From positions 345,293-409,292 of the forward strand of contig NZ_BMDT01000001.1 of assembly GCF_014635985.1 (NCBI RefSeq): a stretch of DNA of 64,000 bases, given 5' to 3'. Shown in pieces: positions 50,212 to 58,382 of this stretch (position 1 is its first letter; each line of letters starts with the position of its first letter). The position numbers were made by a program, and so were the translations under genes. Origin of the DNA: Enterococcus alcedinis (GTDB taxonomy: Bacteria > Bacillota > Bacilli > Lactobacillales > Enterococcaceae). Below the pieces are notes generated by a model. It had not been told where the DNA came from. It did not search any database and was given only the letters and a program-made list of their open reading frames with translations.

Positions 50212-51141
50212 ATGAAATTTGATGAGGCTTTAGTGGTTATCGACGGTGTTGAAGAGTCTATTAAACGTGAGGATATCTTAAGAAGAGAAGACTTTTTGAT
50301 AGTTATTGATAATTTATTCTGTCCAGAACAAGGGTGTGGTGCAAAGTTAGTTTATAACCGAAGAAGTACTGGATTGGTTTATTTAAGTAAGCATCGATCA
50401 TATGAGCATGATGCCAATTGTCCTCGTTTGGAGGATGAGGAAACTGGAGTGAGGTCAATCACTGAATACGTTGAAGTGAACGGTGGTTTATCAAGTAAAG
50501 GAATAGATAGAAGAAAAAATGACTCTATTCAAGTTCTTTTTGATTATTTTAATCCTCCGGAAAAAAAAGAAAATAAACCACATAATAAAAAAAATAATAC
50601 TAAGAAAAAGACGGATGCGGAGACATCAACTAAAACAGGCATCAAAGTTAATTATGATCCTAATAGTGAAGTTATAACCACAAGTGGAGATGGTAAAGAA
50701 ACTTCGGTCAAAGAACCACCATTTTATCAAAGATTACCACATGAGATTTCAGTAAAAGACAACGGTAAAAATTTACGTACATCTGCGTTGATAGAAGAGA
50801 TAAAGATAAGTACTAATAGTAGTAACCCAAATGCTGAAATTTCTGCAAGTTTTGGAGAGATAAAACTAACATTTGTAATGCCAGAGGTATTCTTTCAAGG
50901 AAATGAGAGAAGGTTGGACACTAATCAATTAATAAGTTTTTTAGAAATTTTAAAAAATTACATTCAACAAAAACCTGGAAATTTTTATCTTACTACATTG
51001 TGTCAATCTCGAAAAATTGATTTAGAAGATTTGGTTTTATATGTGCTAGAGCCAGATTTTATGTCTTTTCAAACAAAAAGCGGAATAAAATATTCTTCAC
51101 TGACTGATATGGTTATAGCTATATCAACAGGTGTAATATAA
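50212..51141 (+). CDS. Uncharacterised accessory protein with N-terminal zinc-binding motif
   Basis: A 309-residue soluble protein. Near residues 38-75 the spacing CPEQGC...HRSYEHDANC suggests a zinc site like that in CoiA/competence-type or zinc-ribbon proteins. A Lys/Asn/Thr-rich linker then leads to a C-terminal α/β region. ATG 50212 follows AAAGGTGG; the frame is open from 50149. It sits between the late regulator and the packaging genes with its own promoter and terminator, like a moron. The function is unknown. Confidence 0.6.
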   Translation: MKFDEALVVIDGVEESIKREDILRREDFLIVIDNLFCPEQGCGAKLVYNRRSTGLVYLSKHRSYEHDANCPRLEDEETGVRSITEYVEVNGGLSSKGIDRRKNDSIQVLFDYFNPPEKKENKPHNKKNNTKKKTDAETSTKTGIKVNYDPNSEVITTSGDGKETSVKEPPFYQRLPHEISVKDNGKNLRTSALIEEIKISTNSSNPNAEISASFGEIKLTFVMPEVFFQGNERRLDTNQLISFLEILKNYIQQKPGNFYLTTLCQSRKIDLEDLVLYVLEPDFMSFQTKSGIKYSSLTDMVIAISTGVI

Positions 51142-51221
51142 TCAGTACGTTACGTAAGGTACCTTGATGTTACCGACACCTTGATTTTTATGTGGTATTC
51201 TAATATTGTCGAAAGATTACG

Positions 51222-51266
51222 AAAAACCTTCTTTTCTCCTATCTTAATTGGTAGGGGTTTTGTATT
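51222..51266 (+). terminator. Intrinsic terminator upstream of the 129-aa gene
   Basis: AAAACC/GGTTTT and CCTATC/GGTAGG form a two-part stem, followed by TTTTGTATTATT. A weak promoter-like TTGATT (51181) lies upstream, so a short leader RNA could be made. Confidence 0.6.
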
Positions 51267-51299
51267 ATTATGGTAATATAATTCAAGGAGAGTGTTTGA

Positions 51300-51689
51300 A
51301 TGTTAAATACAATAGTGTCTAGTTTTACATCAGAATTATCAAGAGTATTGCTAAATCTATATGGTATCCAAACTGATAGTAAAGAAAAAGAGTTTGATCA
51401 AGAAGAGATGGAAAAATTATCAAATATTATACTTGAAGCAAATGTAGGTCCGTTACTTAAAGAAATTGCGATTGCTGAAAGGATTAACAACTCAGAAGAG
51501 GTCGAAATCGAAGAGTACTATAGTGATGATAAAAATGGTCTAGTCGGTGTAGATATCAATCAAAATCAAATATCTACAGGATTAAAAGCATCCAAAAATA
51601 ATATAACTAAAAGAGTATACAAATTTAAAGGAATAAATAAAGAAATAAAGCAATTGGTCGAACATTTGAATAATAAAGAAGAAGGGTAA
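51300..51689 (+). CDS. Uncharacterised phage protein
   Basis: A 129-residue acidic, helical protein with no recognised domain (FDQEEMEKLSNIILEANVGP, NKEIKQLVEHLNNKEE). CAAGGAGAG precedes the ATG. It directly precedes the HNH-terminase module. Confidence 0.6.
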   Translation: MLNTIVSSFTSELSRVLLNLYGIQTDSKEKEFDQEEMEKLSNIILEANVGPLLKEIAIAERINNSEEVEIEEYYSDDKNGLVGVDINQNQISTGLKASKNNITKRVYKFKGINKEIKQLVEHLNNKEEG

Positions 51690-51743
51690 GGCATCCATTG
51701 GGTGTCTTTTTCTTTATCCAATTTTACACATAAGAGGTGGAAT

Positions 51744-52055
51744 ATGTTAGATGTCTCAACTAAACAATCACGCGCAAAGTTTTATTCATCAAGTGAATGG
51801 AAGATACTAAGGCAGCAACGACTAGAGTTAGATCACTACGAATGTTTGTGGTGCAAGAATGAAGGTAAGTTAACTACACAATATGATTCTATTCTCGAAG
51901 TGGACCACATCAAAGAGCTAGAAGATTATCCAGAGCTTGCTTTAGATATTGATAACCTTCGTACACTATGCAAGGACTGTCACAACAAAAGGCATAAGCG
52001 GTTTAACTACAGGCCTAGCGAAAAGAAAAAGCGCTGGGACGACGAATGGTGGTGA
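51744..52055 (+). CDS. HNH endonuclease
   Basis: A 103-residue nuclease with CLWC...LEVDHI...LRTLCKDCHNKRHKR: four Cys for zinc and the HNH catalytic core are complete. ATG 51744 lies after AGAGGTGG. HNH proteins next to terminase cooperate with TerL to cut cos sites in HK97-like phages, which fits its place just before terS. Confidence 0.92.
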   Translation: MLDVSTKQSRAKFYSSSEWKILRQQRLELDHYECLWCKNEGKLTTQYDSILEVDHIKELEDYPELALDIDNLRTLCKDCHNKRHKRFNYRPSEKKKRWDDEWW

Positions 52056-52059
52056 GAGA

Positions 52060-52239
52060 ATGAAGTTTGAATACATTGATAAGCATGTACATCTTGATGG
52101 CGTTAAGCTGAAAGGTGTTACTGACTTTACTTTAAATGTTAATACAAATGGAGAAATGGCCAACACAGTATCAATTGATATGTTCGTTGAAGTAGAAGAT
52201 TTAAAAGATATTCAAATAGAGAAATCTGAGAAAGATTAA
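52060..52239 (+). CDS. Small phage protein upstream of terminase
   Basis: A 59-residue protein (MKFEYIDKHVHLDGVKLKGV...) without a recognised domain, starting 4 nt after the HNH stop behind GGTGGTGAGAG. Small acidic proteins of this type recur in this position in Gram-positive phages. Confidence 0.6.
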   Translation: MKFEYIDKHVHLDGVKLKGVTDFTLNVNTNGEMANTVSIDMFVEVEDLKDIQIEKSEKD

Positions 52240-52394
52240 AAGTGAGGGACAGCATACCCCCCATCGATATATTTTGGGGTCAAATCCCAATTCTGGGAAC
52301 CGGTGGATGGGGATGACTCAGCAAATGCAACTAAAAGTGGGAGCCACCCCCTCCCCCCACCCAGTACATATAAAAATTGAAGGAGGTGATCGTT
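52240..52394 (+). other. Noncoding G/C-tract region between HNH and terS (candidate cos/pac)
   Basis: This 155-bp gap carries runs unusual for the phage (ATACCCCCCATC, CACCCCCTCCCCCCACCC) and several short inverted segments. It lies where cos or pac sites are found in phages with an HNH-terS-terL order. The cut site itself cannot be read from sequence. Confidence 0.4.
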
Positions 52395-52940
52395 TTGAAT
52401 AAAGAGTTGATTGGTTCACGAATGAAAGAAAAAAGAATTCATTTAAACTTAACACAAGTTGAGTTATCAACGGTTTGTGGCATTTCTTCTCGCTATTATT
52501 CCAGTATCGAAAATGGAAGAAATTCGCCAAGTTTAGAAACGTTAATTAAAATTGCAGCTGCTCTAGACGTATCGGTAGTTTACCTATTAAACGACAGAAT
52601 TGATGAGATGGAAAAACGAGTGAATGAAGAAGAAAATAGAATCGCTCAACTTTTCGAAACGATCCCTAAAAACCTAAAAGAGTTAGTCGAAGGATTAATT
52701 ACTCAAGCAGCGCGATTAAAAGTTTTGCTTGATGATAATTGGAAAGATATTCTTGAAAATGGAGAATATGAAAAATTTAGCCAGAGTGAAAATCAAACCC
52801 CGTACGATAGACGAAGGCCGATAGTGGAAAACTATGATAATCGAGACAAAACATATCAAGCGATTATTAAGCAGTTAACCGAATTATTACCAATCACAAA
52901 AGTGAAACCAAAAAATAAATCTCCATTGTTGAAGCGATGA
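52395..52940 (+). CDS. terS: Terminase small subunit (P27-like) with N-terminal XRE HTH fusion
   Basis: A 181-residue protein. Residues ~1-60 are a full XRE/Cro-type HTH (RIHLNLTQVELSTVCGISSR, YYSSIENGRNSPSLETLIKI). The C-terminal ~90 residues match P27-type small terminases (LVEGLITQAARLKVLLDDNW, ENGEYEKFSQSENQTPYDRR, YQAIIKQLTELLP). TTG 52395 follows AAGGAGGTGATCG; the frame opens at 52377. It should recognise the packaging site and recruit TerL. The XRE domain in place of the usual small-terminase HTH is atypical. Confidence 0.8.
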   Translation: MNKELIGSRMKEKRIHLNLTQVELSTVCGISSRYYSSIENGRNSPSLETLIKIAAALDVSVVYLLNDRIDEMEKRVNEEENRIAQLFETIPKNLKELVEGLITQAARLKVLLDDNWKDILENGEYEKFSQSENQTPYDRRRPIVENYDNRDKTYQAIIKQLTELLPITKVKPKNKSPLLKR

Positions 52941-52945
52941 AATAG

Positions 52946-54631
52946 ATGTTAAGAAATAAATATGTAGAAGAATACATTAACAGATGGAAAGACGGGGAAT
53001 TAATTTTAAATGATAAACGGGTAAAATTAATTGGATTAATCGAAACAATTATTTTACCGAGAAGTGATCTCTATTACTTCGATGAAGAACAAATTGAAAA
53101 TTATATCAATTTTAGTGAAAGTTGGTATTTTGAATTAGATGATTGGGAAAAATTTATTGCCCCATTCATCTTTTTGTTTACCCTTGAAGACGATGAAACA
53201 GTATTTGATGAATTTTTAATTGTTGGCGGTCGTGGTAAGGGGAAGAATGGTTTCATCTCCACATTATCAAATTACTTTATTAGTTCGTTACATGGAATTG
53301 ATTACTATGATGTATCGATTGTGGCCAACTCGGAGAAGCAAGCAAAGCGAAGCCACAAAGAGTGTTACCAGGTCATTAAGAAAAAAGGTAATGAGGATTT
53401 AGAAGAAGAGTTTGAAGCATATAAAAGTAGCATCACTAGTCGAGAAACTCAATCAACTTTTGAATATAAAACCAGTAACGCGAGCTCACAAGATGGTGGC
53501 CGTGAAGGTGCCGTTATCTATGATGAATTCCACGAAATGGAAAACAGCGAAATCGTCGATGTGTTTTCAGGTGGTCTAGGTAAAGTTGATCATGGCAGAC
53601 AGTTCTTTATTGGTACAAAAGGATTTGTACGAGAAGGTTATTTTGATACAAAATACCGGGAAAGTGAAGATATCTTAAATGGCTTAACGGAATTTATCGG
53701 AGTATTTCCTTTTATTTGTGAGTTAGATGATATTGGAGAAATGGATAAGCCAGAATTGTGGCCAAAAGCGAATCCTGCTTTACAACCGCCATTAAACAAG
53801 CGTGGTAAACGTCTGTTAACCCGAATTATGAAGGAATACAAAAAGTTAGCTACAGAACCTTCAGGAAGACCAGCATTCGTTACGAAACGAATGAATTTTA
53901 TTGAAGACAAGATGGAAAACTCTGTTGCGACTAAAGAAGAGTTGACGGCAACTAATCGACCATTCTTTAAACTCGATTCTGTTCCGATTGGCGGACTAGA
54001 TTTTGGTAGTGTTCGAGATTTTGCAACGTGTGGGCTTCTATTTAAAAAGAAAGATGAGTATGCATTTAAATCATTTACTTTTGCGATGAAACAATTCTGT
54101 GATGTCCATTATGGTTATTCATTAAAAGAACAAGTAGTCGGAAGTGAAAAAAAAGCACCAATTAAAAGTTGGGAAAAAATGGGGTTGATGAAAGTTGTAA
54201 ATGAACCATCATTAAATCCAAAACACGTAGTTAATTGGTTTGTTGAAGCAAGGAACCAATATGGAGTACGAATGATTGTACTAGATAACTATAAAGCGGA
54301 TATCTTGGGACCAATGCTTGAAAAAGAAGGTTTTGAAGTGGTTCGATTACGGAAACCGTCCAATTTGCATCCATTACTGGCACCGAGAGTTGAAGATGGT
54401 TTTGCTAATAGCAAGTTTATTTTTGGTGATAATCCGTTAATGCGATGGTTTACCAATAATATTTATGTAAAAGAAACAGAAGATGGAAAGAAATTTTTGA
54501 AGAAAGAAGAAATCAAACGTAAGACAGATGGCTTCCAAGCATTCATTCATGCTTTATATAAAGCGAATGAGTTAGAAGATCAAGTGGATTATAATTCAGC
54601 ATTCGATATGTTGGATGAGTTGGATTTTTAA
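52946..54631 (+). CDS. terL: Terminase large subunit
   Basis: A 561-residue packaging motor of the HK97-like Terminase_1 type. The ATPase has a Walker A-like VGGRGKGKNGF (~residue 92) and Walker B GAVIYDEFHEME (~188). The nuclease half begins at IGGLDFGSVRDFATCGLLF (~350), with further acidic residues near VLDNYKADI and the terminal KTDGFQAFIHALYKA. The ATG start has a weak site overlapping the terS end. It cuts and pumps DNA into proheads through the portal encoded downstream. Confidence 0.94.
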   Translation: MLRNKYVEEYINRWKDGELILNDKRVKLIGLIETIILPRSDLYYFDEEQIENYINFSESWYFELDDWEKFIAPFIFLFTLEDDETVFDEFLIVGGRGKGKNGFISTLSNYFISSLHGIDYYDVSIVANSEKQAKRSHKECYQVIKKKGNEDLEEEFEAYKSSITSRETQSTFEYKTSNASSQDGGREGAVIYDEFHEMENSEIVDVFSGGLGKVDHGRQFFIGTKGFVREGYFDTKYRESEDILNGLTEFIGVFPFICELDDIGEMDKPELWPKANPALQPPLNKRGKRLLTRIMKEYKKLATEPSGRPAFVTKRMNFIEDKMENSVATKEELTATNRPFFKLDSVPIGGLDFGSVRDFATCGLLFKKKDEYAFKSFTFAMKQFCDVHYGYSLKEQVVGSEKKAPIKSWEKMGLMKVVNEPSLNPKHVVNWFVEARNQYGVRMIVLDNYKADILGPMLEKEGFEVVRLRKPSNLHPLLAPRVEDGFANSKFIFGDNPLMRWFTNNIYVKETEDGKKFLKKEEIKRKTDGFQAFIHALYKANELEDQVDYNSAFDMLDELDF

Positions 54632-54657
54632 AATAAAAAAGAGCGCAATTGCGCTCT
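54631..54657 (-). terminator. Terminator of the tRNA-like gene
   Basis: AGAGCGCA-ATTGCGCTCT (54640-54657) is a perfect palindrome; on the minus strand TTTTTTATTT follows. It lies 9 nt downstream of the tRNA-like sequence and can also trim terL transcripts weakly. Confidence 0.9.
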
Positions 54658-54665
54658 AGAATAAT

Positions 54666-54752
54666 ACCAAGGAAGGGGATTCGAACCCCTGAATCGAAAA
54701 CTCGATTACTGTATTTTCAGTACAGCGCCATAAACCACTCGGCCACCCTTCC
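54666..54752 (-). tRNA. Class II tRNA-like gene, anticodon apparently GAA, abnormal acceptor end
   Basis: On the minus strand: GGAAGGG, D-arm GCC/GGC with GAGTGG, anticodon stem CTGTA/TACAG with loop CTGAAAA, a 6-bp variable arm AATCGA/TCGATT, and T-arm AGGGG-TTCGAAT-CCCCT. The long variable arm is Ser/Leu/Tyr-like, with a Ser-like D-loop, yet position 33 is T and 34-36 read GAA (Phe codons). In the acceptor, pairs 3-7 form with TCCTTGG but positions 1-72 and 2-71 are G-G, and no CCA is encoded. It has its own promoter and terminator. It may be a degenerate or repurposed tRNA. Confidence 0.65.
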
Positions 54753-54769
54753 ATAACTTTATAACGAAC

Positions 54770-54798
54770 ATTATACAATGTATTATTTTTTAAATCAA
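54770..54798 (-). promoter_or_regulatory. Promoter of the tRNA-like gene
   Basis: On the minus strand TTGATT (54798-54793), a spacer of exactly 17 bp and TATAAT (54775-54770) lie 17 nt upstream of the mature 5' G. The unit is independent of, and opposite to, the late operon. Confidence 0.85.
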
Positions 54799-54841
54799 CA
54801 CTTAGATTATTTAGAATATTATATCGAAAGGTGGTGAACAA

Positions 54842-56020
54842 ATGAGTTTGTTTGATAGTTTAACAAAAGTGTTTACAAAAAATAAAGAAATTGCAGAAAT
54901 GTTTGACTTTGATTTTGCATCAGACCCATCAATAAGATCCTATTTAAAAAGAATGGCTTTGGAATCAGTACTTAATTTTGTTAGTCGTACGATGTCTACA
55001 ATGCAAGTAAAGATTCGCGATGAAACAGGTCTAACAAAGGTAGATTGGCAATATCTTCTTAATGTCAGGCCTAATAAAGATATGTCTGCTAGTGAGTTTT
55101 GGCAAAAGGTCATTTATCGTTTGATGAATGATAATGAAGTTTTAATCGTTGTTTCTGACGATGACCAATTATTAATTGCTGAAGATTTTTATCGTGAGGA
55201 ATCAGCACTGTATGAGGATGTTTTTAAAGGAGTAACGTTAAAAGGATTTACTTTTAAACGGAATTTCAAAATGTCAGAGGTTATTTATCTAGAGTATAAC
55301 AATGAAGAACTAGAGCGTTTCACTGATGGCTTGTTTCAAGACTATGGTGAATTGTTTGGCCGAATCATTGAAGTATCAATGAGAAATAATCAAATAAGAG
55401 CTTCCGTATCTGTGGAACAAACAGGAACATTCAATAATGAAAAGGATGAGAATGGTAAGACATCAACAGAAAAATTACAGGGATTTATCGATAAGATGTA
55501 CAAATCGTTTAAAGATCGTTCGATTGCGATTGTACCGAAACTAAAAGGTTTTGAATATGAAGAATACACCAATAAGATTGGGAGTTCGAATCAATCACTT
55601 GAAGAATTGGATAAAATGAAGAAATCTTTGATAAATGATATTTCAAGAATGATTGGTGTTCCTTCAGCTTTAGTTCATGGAGAAATGGCTGATTTGAAAT
55701 TTAACCTAGAAGCTTATCGAAAACTATGTATTTTACCGCTGATTCAGAAGATAGAATCAGAACTAACAAATAAAATTCTTGAAAAAGAAGAATATTTAAA
55801 AGGTGAGCGAGTAAAAGTTCAAAATGTATTAAGGCGTGATCCATTTGAGTTTGCTGTTCAGATTGATAAACTGGTTGCTTCTAGAGTATTTACACCAAAT
55901 CAGGTGCTTGAAGAATTTGAGTACGAAAAATCAGCAGACCCAACAATGGATGAACGTGCAATGACTAAAAACTATGAACTATTGAAAGAAGGTGAGAAAA
56001 CAGATGACAATACAGATTAA
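54842..56020 (+). CDS. Phage portal protein (HK97 family)
   Basis: A 392-residue portal: ALESVLNFVSRTMSTMQVK, LNVRPNKDMSASEFWQKVIY, and the stem/crown region IGSSNQSLEELDKMKKSLIND... RMIGVPSALVHGE are typical. It forms the dodecameric DNA entry channel and docks TerL. GAAAGGTGG precedes the ATG. It overlaps the protease gene by 17 nt. Confidence 0.92.
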   Translation: MSLFDSLTKVFTKNKEIAEMFDFDFASDPSIRSYLKRMALESVLNFVSRTMSTMQVKIRDETGLTKVDWQYLLNVRPNKDMSASEFWQKVIYRLMNDNEVLIVVSDDDQLLIAEDFYREESALYEDVFKGVTLKGFTFKRNFKMSEVIYLEYNNEELERFTDGLFQDYGELFGRIIEVSMRNNQIRASVSVEQTGTFNNEKDENGKTSTEKLQGFIDKMYKSFKDRSIAIVPKLKGFEYEEYTNKIGSSNQSLEELDKMKKSLINDISRMIGVPSALVHGEMADLKFNLEAYRKLCILPLIQKIESELTNKILEKEEYLKGERVKVQNVLRRDPFEFAVQIDKLVASRVFTPNQVLEEFEYEKSADPTMDERAMTKNYELLKEGEKTDDNTD

Positions 56021-56792
56021 AGTGAGTGGGCCAATTATCTCTAATAGTGACAAATGGTTTTATGATTGGTTTGATGAAGATTCAACTTGTCCAAATGATA
56101 TTAAATTACCAAGTACGGGTGAGGAAGTAGAAATTCTTATCAACTCTCCTGGAGGCGATGTCTATTCTGGAAGCGAAATTTATACAACGATTAAAGACTA
56201 TCCAGGAAGAGTAACCGTTAAAATTTTGGGGGTTGCTGCAAGTGCCGCTAGTATTATTGCGATGGCAGGAGACGTAGTATCGATTAGTCCAACAGCACAA
56301 ATCATGATACACAATCCCTGGATGTACACTGCAGGTGATCAAAATGACCTTCGAAAAGATGCTGAATACCTAGAAAATTGGGCAGATTCTTTAAGTAATG
56401 CTTATCAAATTAAGTCAGGCAAAAGCAAAGAAGAGTTACGAGTCTTAATGGATGAGGAAACATGGATGACCGCTGAAAAAGCAGTTGAACTCGGTTTTGC
56501 TGATGAAGTAATGTTTACTAAGCCAGAGTATACGCAATTGGTTGCGAGTACGGGAATGGGATTGGTGCCTGAAAAAGTAATCCAGGCGATGAAAGAGTTA
56601 AAAAGTAAGAAAGACGTATCGAGTGCAGCAGTCAAAGTTTCTGTACCAAAAGAAGAATTAGAAGGTATCGTAAAAAATGCCATTGATCAACTGAAAAAAG
56701 AAACAGTTATCGAAGGGAAAACTTTACAACAATGGATTGACGAAGAGGAAAAACCTGTAAACGAATCACCGTTTGCTAGATTTATTTTTTAA
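56004..56792 (+). CDS. ClpP-family prohead maturation protease
   Basis: A 262-residue head protease. The ClpP/S49-type core has INSPGGDVYSGSEIY (oxyanion region), the catalytic Ser in GVAASAASIIAMAG, His in MIHNPWMYTAGD and MTAEKAVELGFADEV. A C-terminal ~80-residue helical tail (SVPKEELEGIVKNAIDQLKK) may act as scaffold. ATG 56004 follows AAGGTGAG; the frame opens at 55992. It processes the capsid precursor. Confidence 0.92.
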   Translation: MTIQIKVSGPIISNSDKWFYDWFDEDSTCPNDIKLPSTGEEVEILINSPGGDVYSGSEIYTTIKDYPGRVTVKILGVAASAASIIAMAGDVVSISPTAQIMIHNPWMYTAGDQNDLRKDAEYLENWADSLSNAYQIKSGKSKEELRVLMDEETWMTAEKAVELGFADEVMFTKPEYTQLVASTGMGLVPEKVIQAMKELKSKKDVSSAAVKVSVPKEELEGIVKNAIDQLKKETVIEGKTLQQWIDEEEKPVNESPFARFIF

Positions 56793-56816
56793 CTTAAAAT
56801 TAGGAGGAAACAAAAT

Positions 56817-57944
56817 ATGGCAATTAAATTATCAAGCAACTTTACAGAGGTCAAACAACAATGGATTGATTCCGTTCAAAACGGCGAACCAGTTGAGCGT
56901 CAAGGTGAGTTATACAGTGAAATGCTAGACATTATGATGGAAGAAGCAAAACAAGCAGGTGCGCAAGGCGCTGAATCATTCGCCGGTCAAACAACCTTAG
57001 ATGGTAAACTAAATGCTTCTCAACGAAAGTTCTTTAACGAAATCAATAAAGAAGTAGGCTACAAGGATGAACAATTACTACCACAAGAAACACAAGACAA
57101 CATTTTTGATGATATGGTTTCTGAACATCCATTACTTGCTAAGATTGGTTTAAGAAATGCTGGGCTCCGTTTGAAATTCTTAAAAGCGGAAACGACAGGT
57201 GTGGCTGTTTGGGGTAAAATCTTTGGTGAAATCAAAGGTCAACTTGAAGCTACGTTTAATGATGATGAAGCGATTCAAAATAAATTAACTTGCTTTGTTG
57301 TGATTCCAAAAGATTTAGAAGACTTCGGACCTGGATGGATTGAGCGTTTCGTTCGATTACAAATTCAGGAAGCTTTTTCTGTTGCTTTGGAGTTAGCATT
57401 TTTAACAGGTGATGGACAAGATAAGCCAATCGGGTTAGACCGTGATATTAATAATGGTTCTACTTCAGGTAGCGCTACGACTTATCCACGTAAAACTGCT
57501 GAAGGTGTTTTAACTTTTGCAGATCCTAAAACAACTGTTAAAGAAATTACTGGTGTTTACAAATACCATTCGGTTAAAGAAAACGGAAAACCATTATCAG
57601 TAGCAGGAAAAGTCGTGATGGTTGTGAATCCTGGTGATGCTTGGGATGTCAAAACACAGTACACTCATTTAAATGCAAATGGCGTATATGTGACAGCTTT
57701 GCCTTACAATTTAGATATTGTTGAATCTGTTGCACAACCTAAAGGTGAAGTATTAACCTTTGTCACAGGTCGTTATGATGCATGGATTGGTGGCGGTACT
57801 AAAGTTAATAAGTTTGATCAAACCCTTGCTCTAGAAGACATGGAGCTATATGTTGCAAAAACTTTCGCTCATGGTCGTGCAAAAGATATTAAAGCAACTG
57901 CAGTATGGACGTTGACGATCCCCGTTGGTGAACTGGGAAACTAA
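56817..57944 (+). CDS. Major capsid protein (HK97 fold), 0-frame product
   Basis: A 375-residue capsid protein. An N-terminal helical delta region (residues ~1-80; VQNGEPVERQGELYSEMLDIMMEEAKQ) is probably removed by the protease. The HK97 core then has QETQDNIFDDMVSEHPLLAKIGLRN (spread over ~85-115), GWIERFVRLQIQEAFSVALE and GPxxE-loop-like segments. AGGAGG precedes the ATG. The reading frame ends at TAA 57942, immediately after the slippery heptamer GGGAAAC, so a minor extended form is likely. Confidence 0.93.
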   Translation: MAIKLSSNFTEVKQQWIDSVQNGEPVERQGELYSEMLDIMMEEAKQAGAQGAESFAGQTTLDGKLNASQRKFFNEINKEVGYKDEQLLPQETQDNIFDDMVSEHPLLAKIGLRNAGLRLKFLKAETTGVAVWGKIFGEIKGQLEATFNDDEAIQNKLTCFVVIPKDLEDFGPGWIERFVRLQIQEAFSVALELAFLTGDGQDKPIGLDRDINNGSTSGSATTYPRKTAEGVLTFADPKTTVKEITGVYKYHSVKENGKPLSVAGKVVMVVNPGDAWDVKTQYTHLNANGVYVTALPYNLDIVESVAQPKGEVLTFVTGRYDAWIGGGTKVNKFDQTLALEDMELYVAKTFAHGRAKDIKATAVWTLTIPVGELGN

Positions 57945-58093
57945 CAGCGCCTTTTTTAAGAGGGGCGTTCCCCGACGAAACGTGGAAGGTAGCAGAGATT
58001 AAAGCATACCTCGATGCAAATGGTATCAAGTACTCTAAAACGGCTACAAAGGCAGAATTACTCGCTTTAATAGGAGGCGATGCCAATGAATAA
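57935..58093 (+). CDS. -1 frameshift extension of major capsid protein with HeH/LEM-like domain
   Basis: G-GGA-AAC (57935-57941) is a classic X-XXY-YYZ -1 slippery site followed directly by the capsid TAA. About 6 nt further, CGCC/GGCG can form a short hairpin around TTTTTTAAGAGG. In the -1 frame an open stretch from the site to TAA 58093 encodes TAPFLRGAFPDETWKVAEIK and YLDANGIKYSKTATKAELLA, a HeH/LEM-type helical domain. It has no start codon of its own. The product would be a ~425-residue capsid variant. Confidence 0.8.
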   Translation, partial: GKLTAPFLRGAFPDETWKVAEIKAYLDANGIKYSKTATKAELLALIGGDANE

Positions 58094-58382
58094 AGAACAA
58101 GCGAATGAGTTAGCTACAAAAGAACTAGCAAACTTTAAGAAGCGGATGAAAATTTTCGGGAAGTCAGAAGACGAAAACCTTGAAAATATTTTATCGGCTT
58201 CTTTCATGCGGATTAATCAGCTTGTGGGTCCGTATGATGCAAACAATGACTTAAACTTTATTGAACTGGTATTTGAGCGGAGTCGTTATGCATATAACGA
58301 TTCCATCGAATATTTTGAGGGGAATTTCCAGTCATTCATTTTGGACTACTCCCTACAAAATATGATAATGGACGGTGATTAG
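58086..58382 (+). CDS. Head-tail connector protein (gp6-like)
   Basis: A 98-residue helical protein matching phage head-tail adaptors (KEQANELATKELANFKKRMK, ENILSASFMRINQLVGPYD, LVFERSRYAYNDSIEYFEG). It binds beneath the portal. ATG 58086 has GGAGG 8 nt upstream; ATG 58080 is too close to that site. Its start overlaps the capsid extension's end by 8 nt. Confidence 0.8.
   Translation: MNKEQANELATKELANFKKRMKIFGKSEDENLENILSASFMRINQLVGPYDANNDLNFIELVFERSRYAYNDSIEYFEGNFQSFILDYSLQNMIMDGD

Noticed and set aside
54666-54752. Reading the tRNA-like gene as a normal tRNA-Ser with a 4-nt deletion in the acceptor.
   Set aside because: Without any deletion, five acceptor pairs (3-70 to 7-66) still form in register, so a full-length tRNA with mismatched end pairs fits better.
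54656-54841. 61-residue minus-strand ORF overlapping the terL-portal gap.
   Set aside because: It is the accidental translation of the tRNA-like gene and its promoter.
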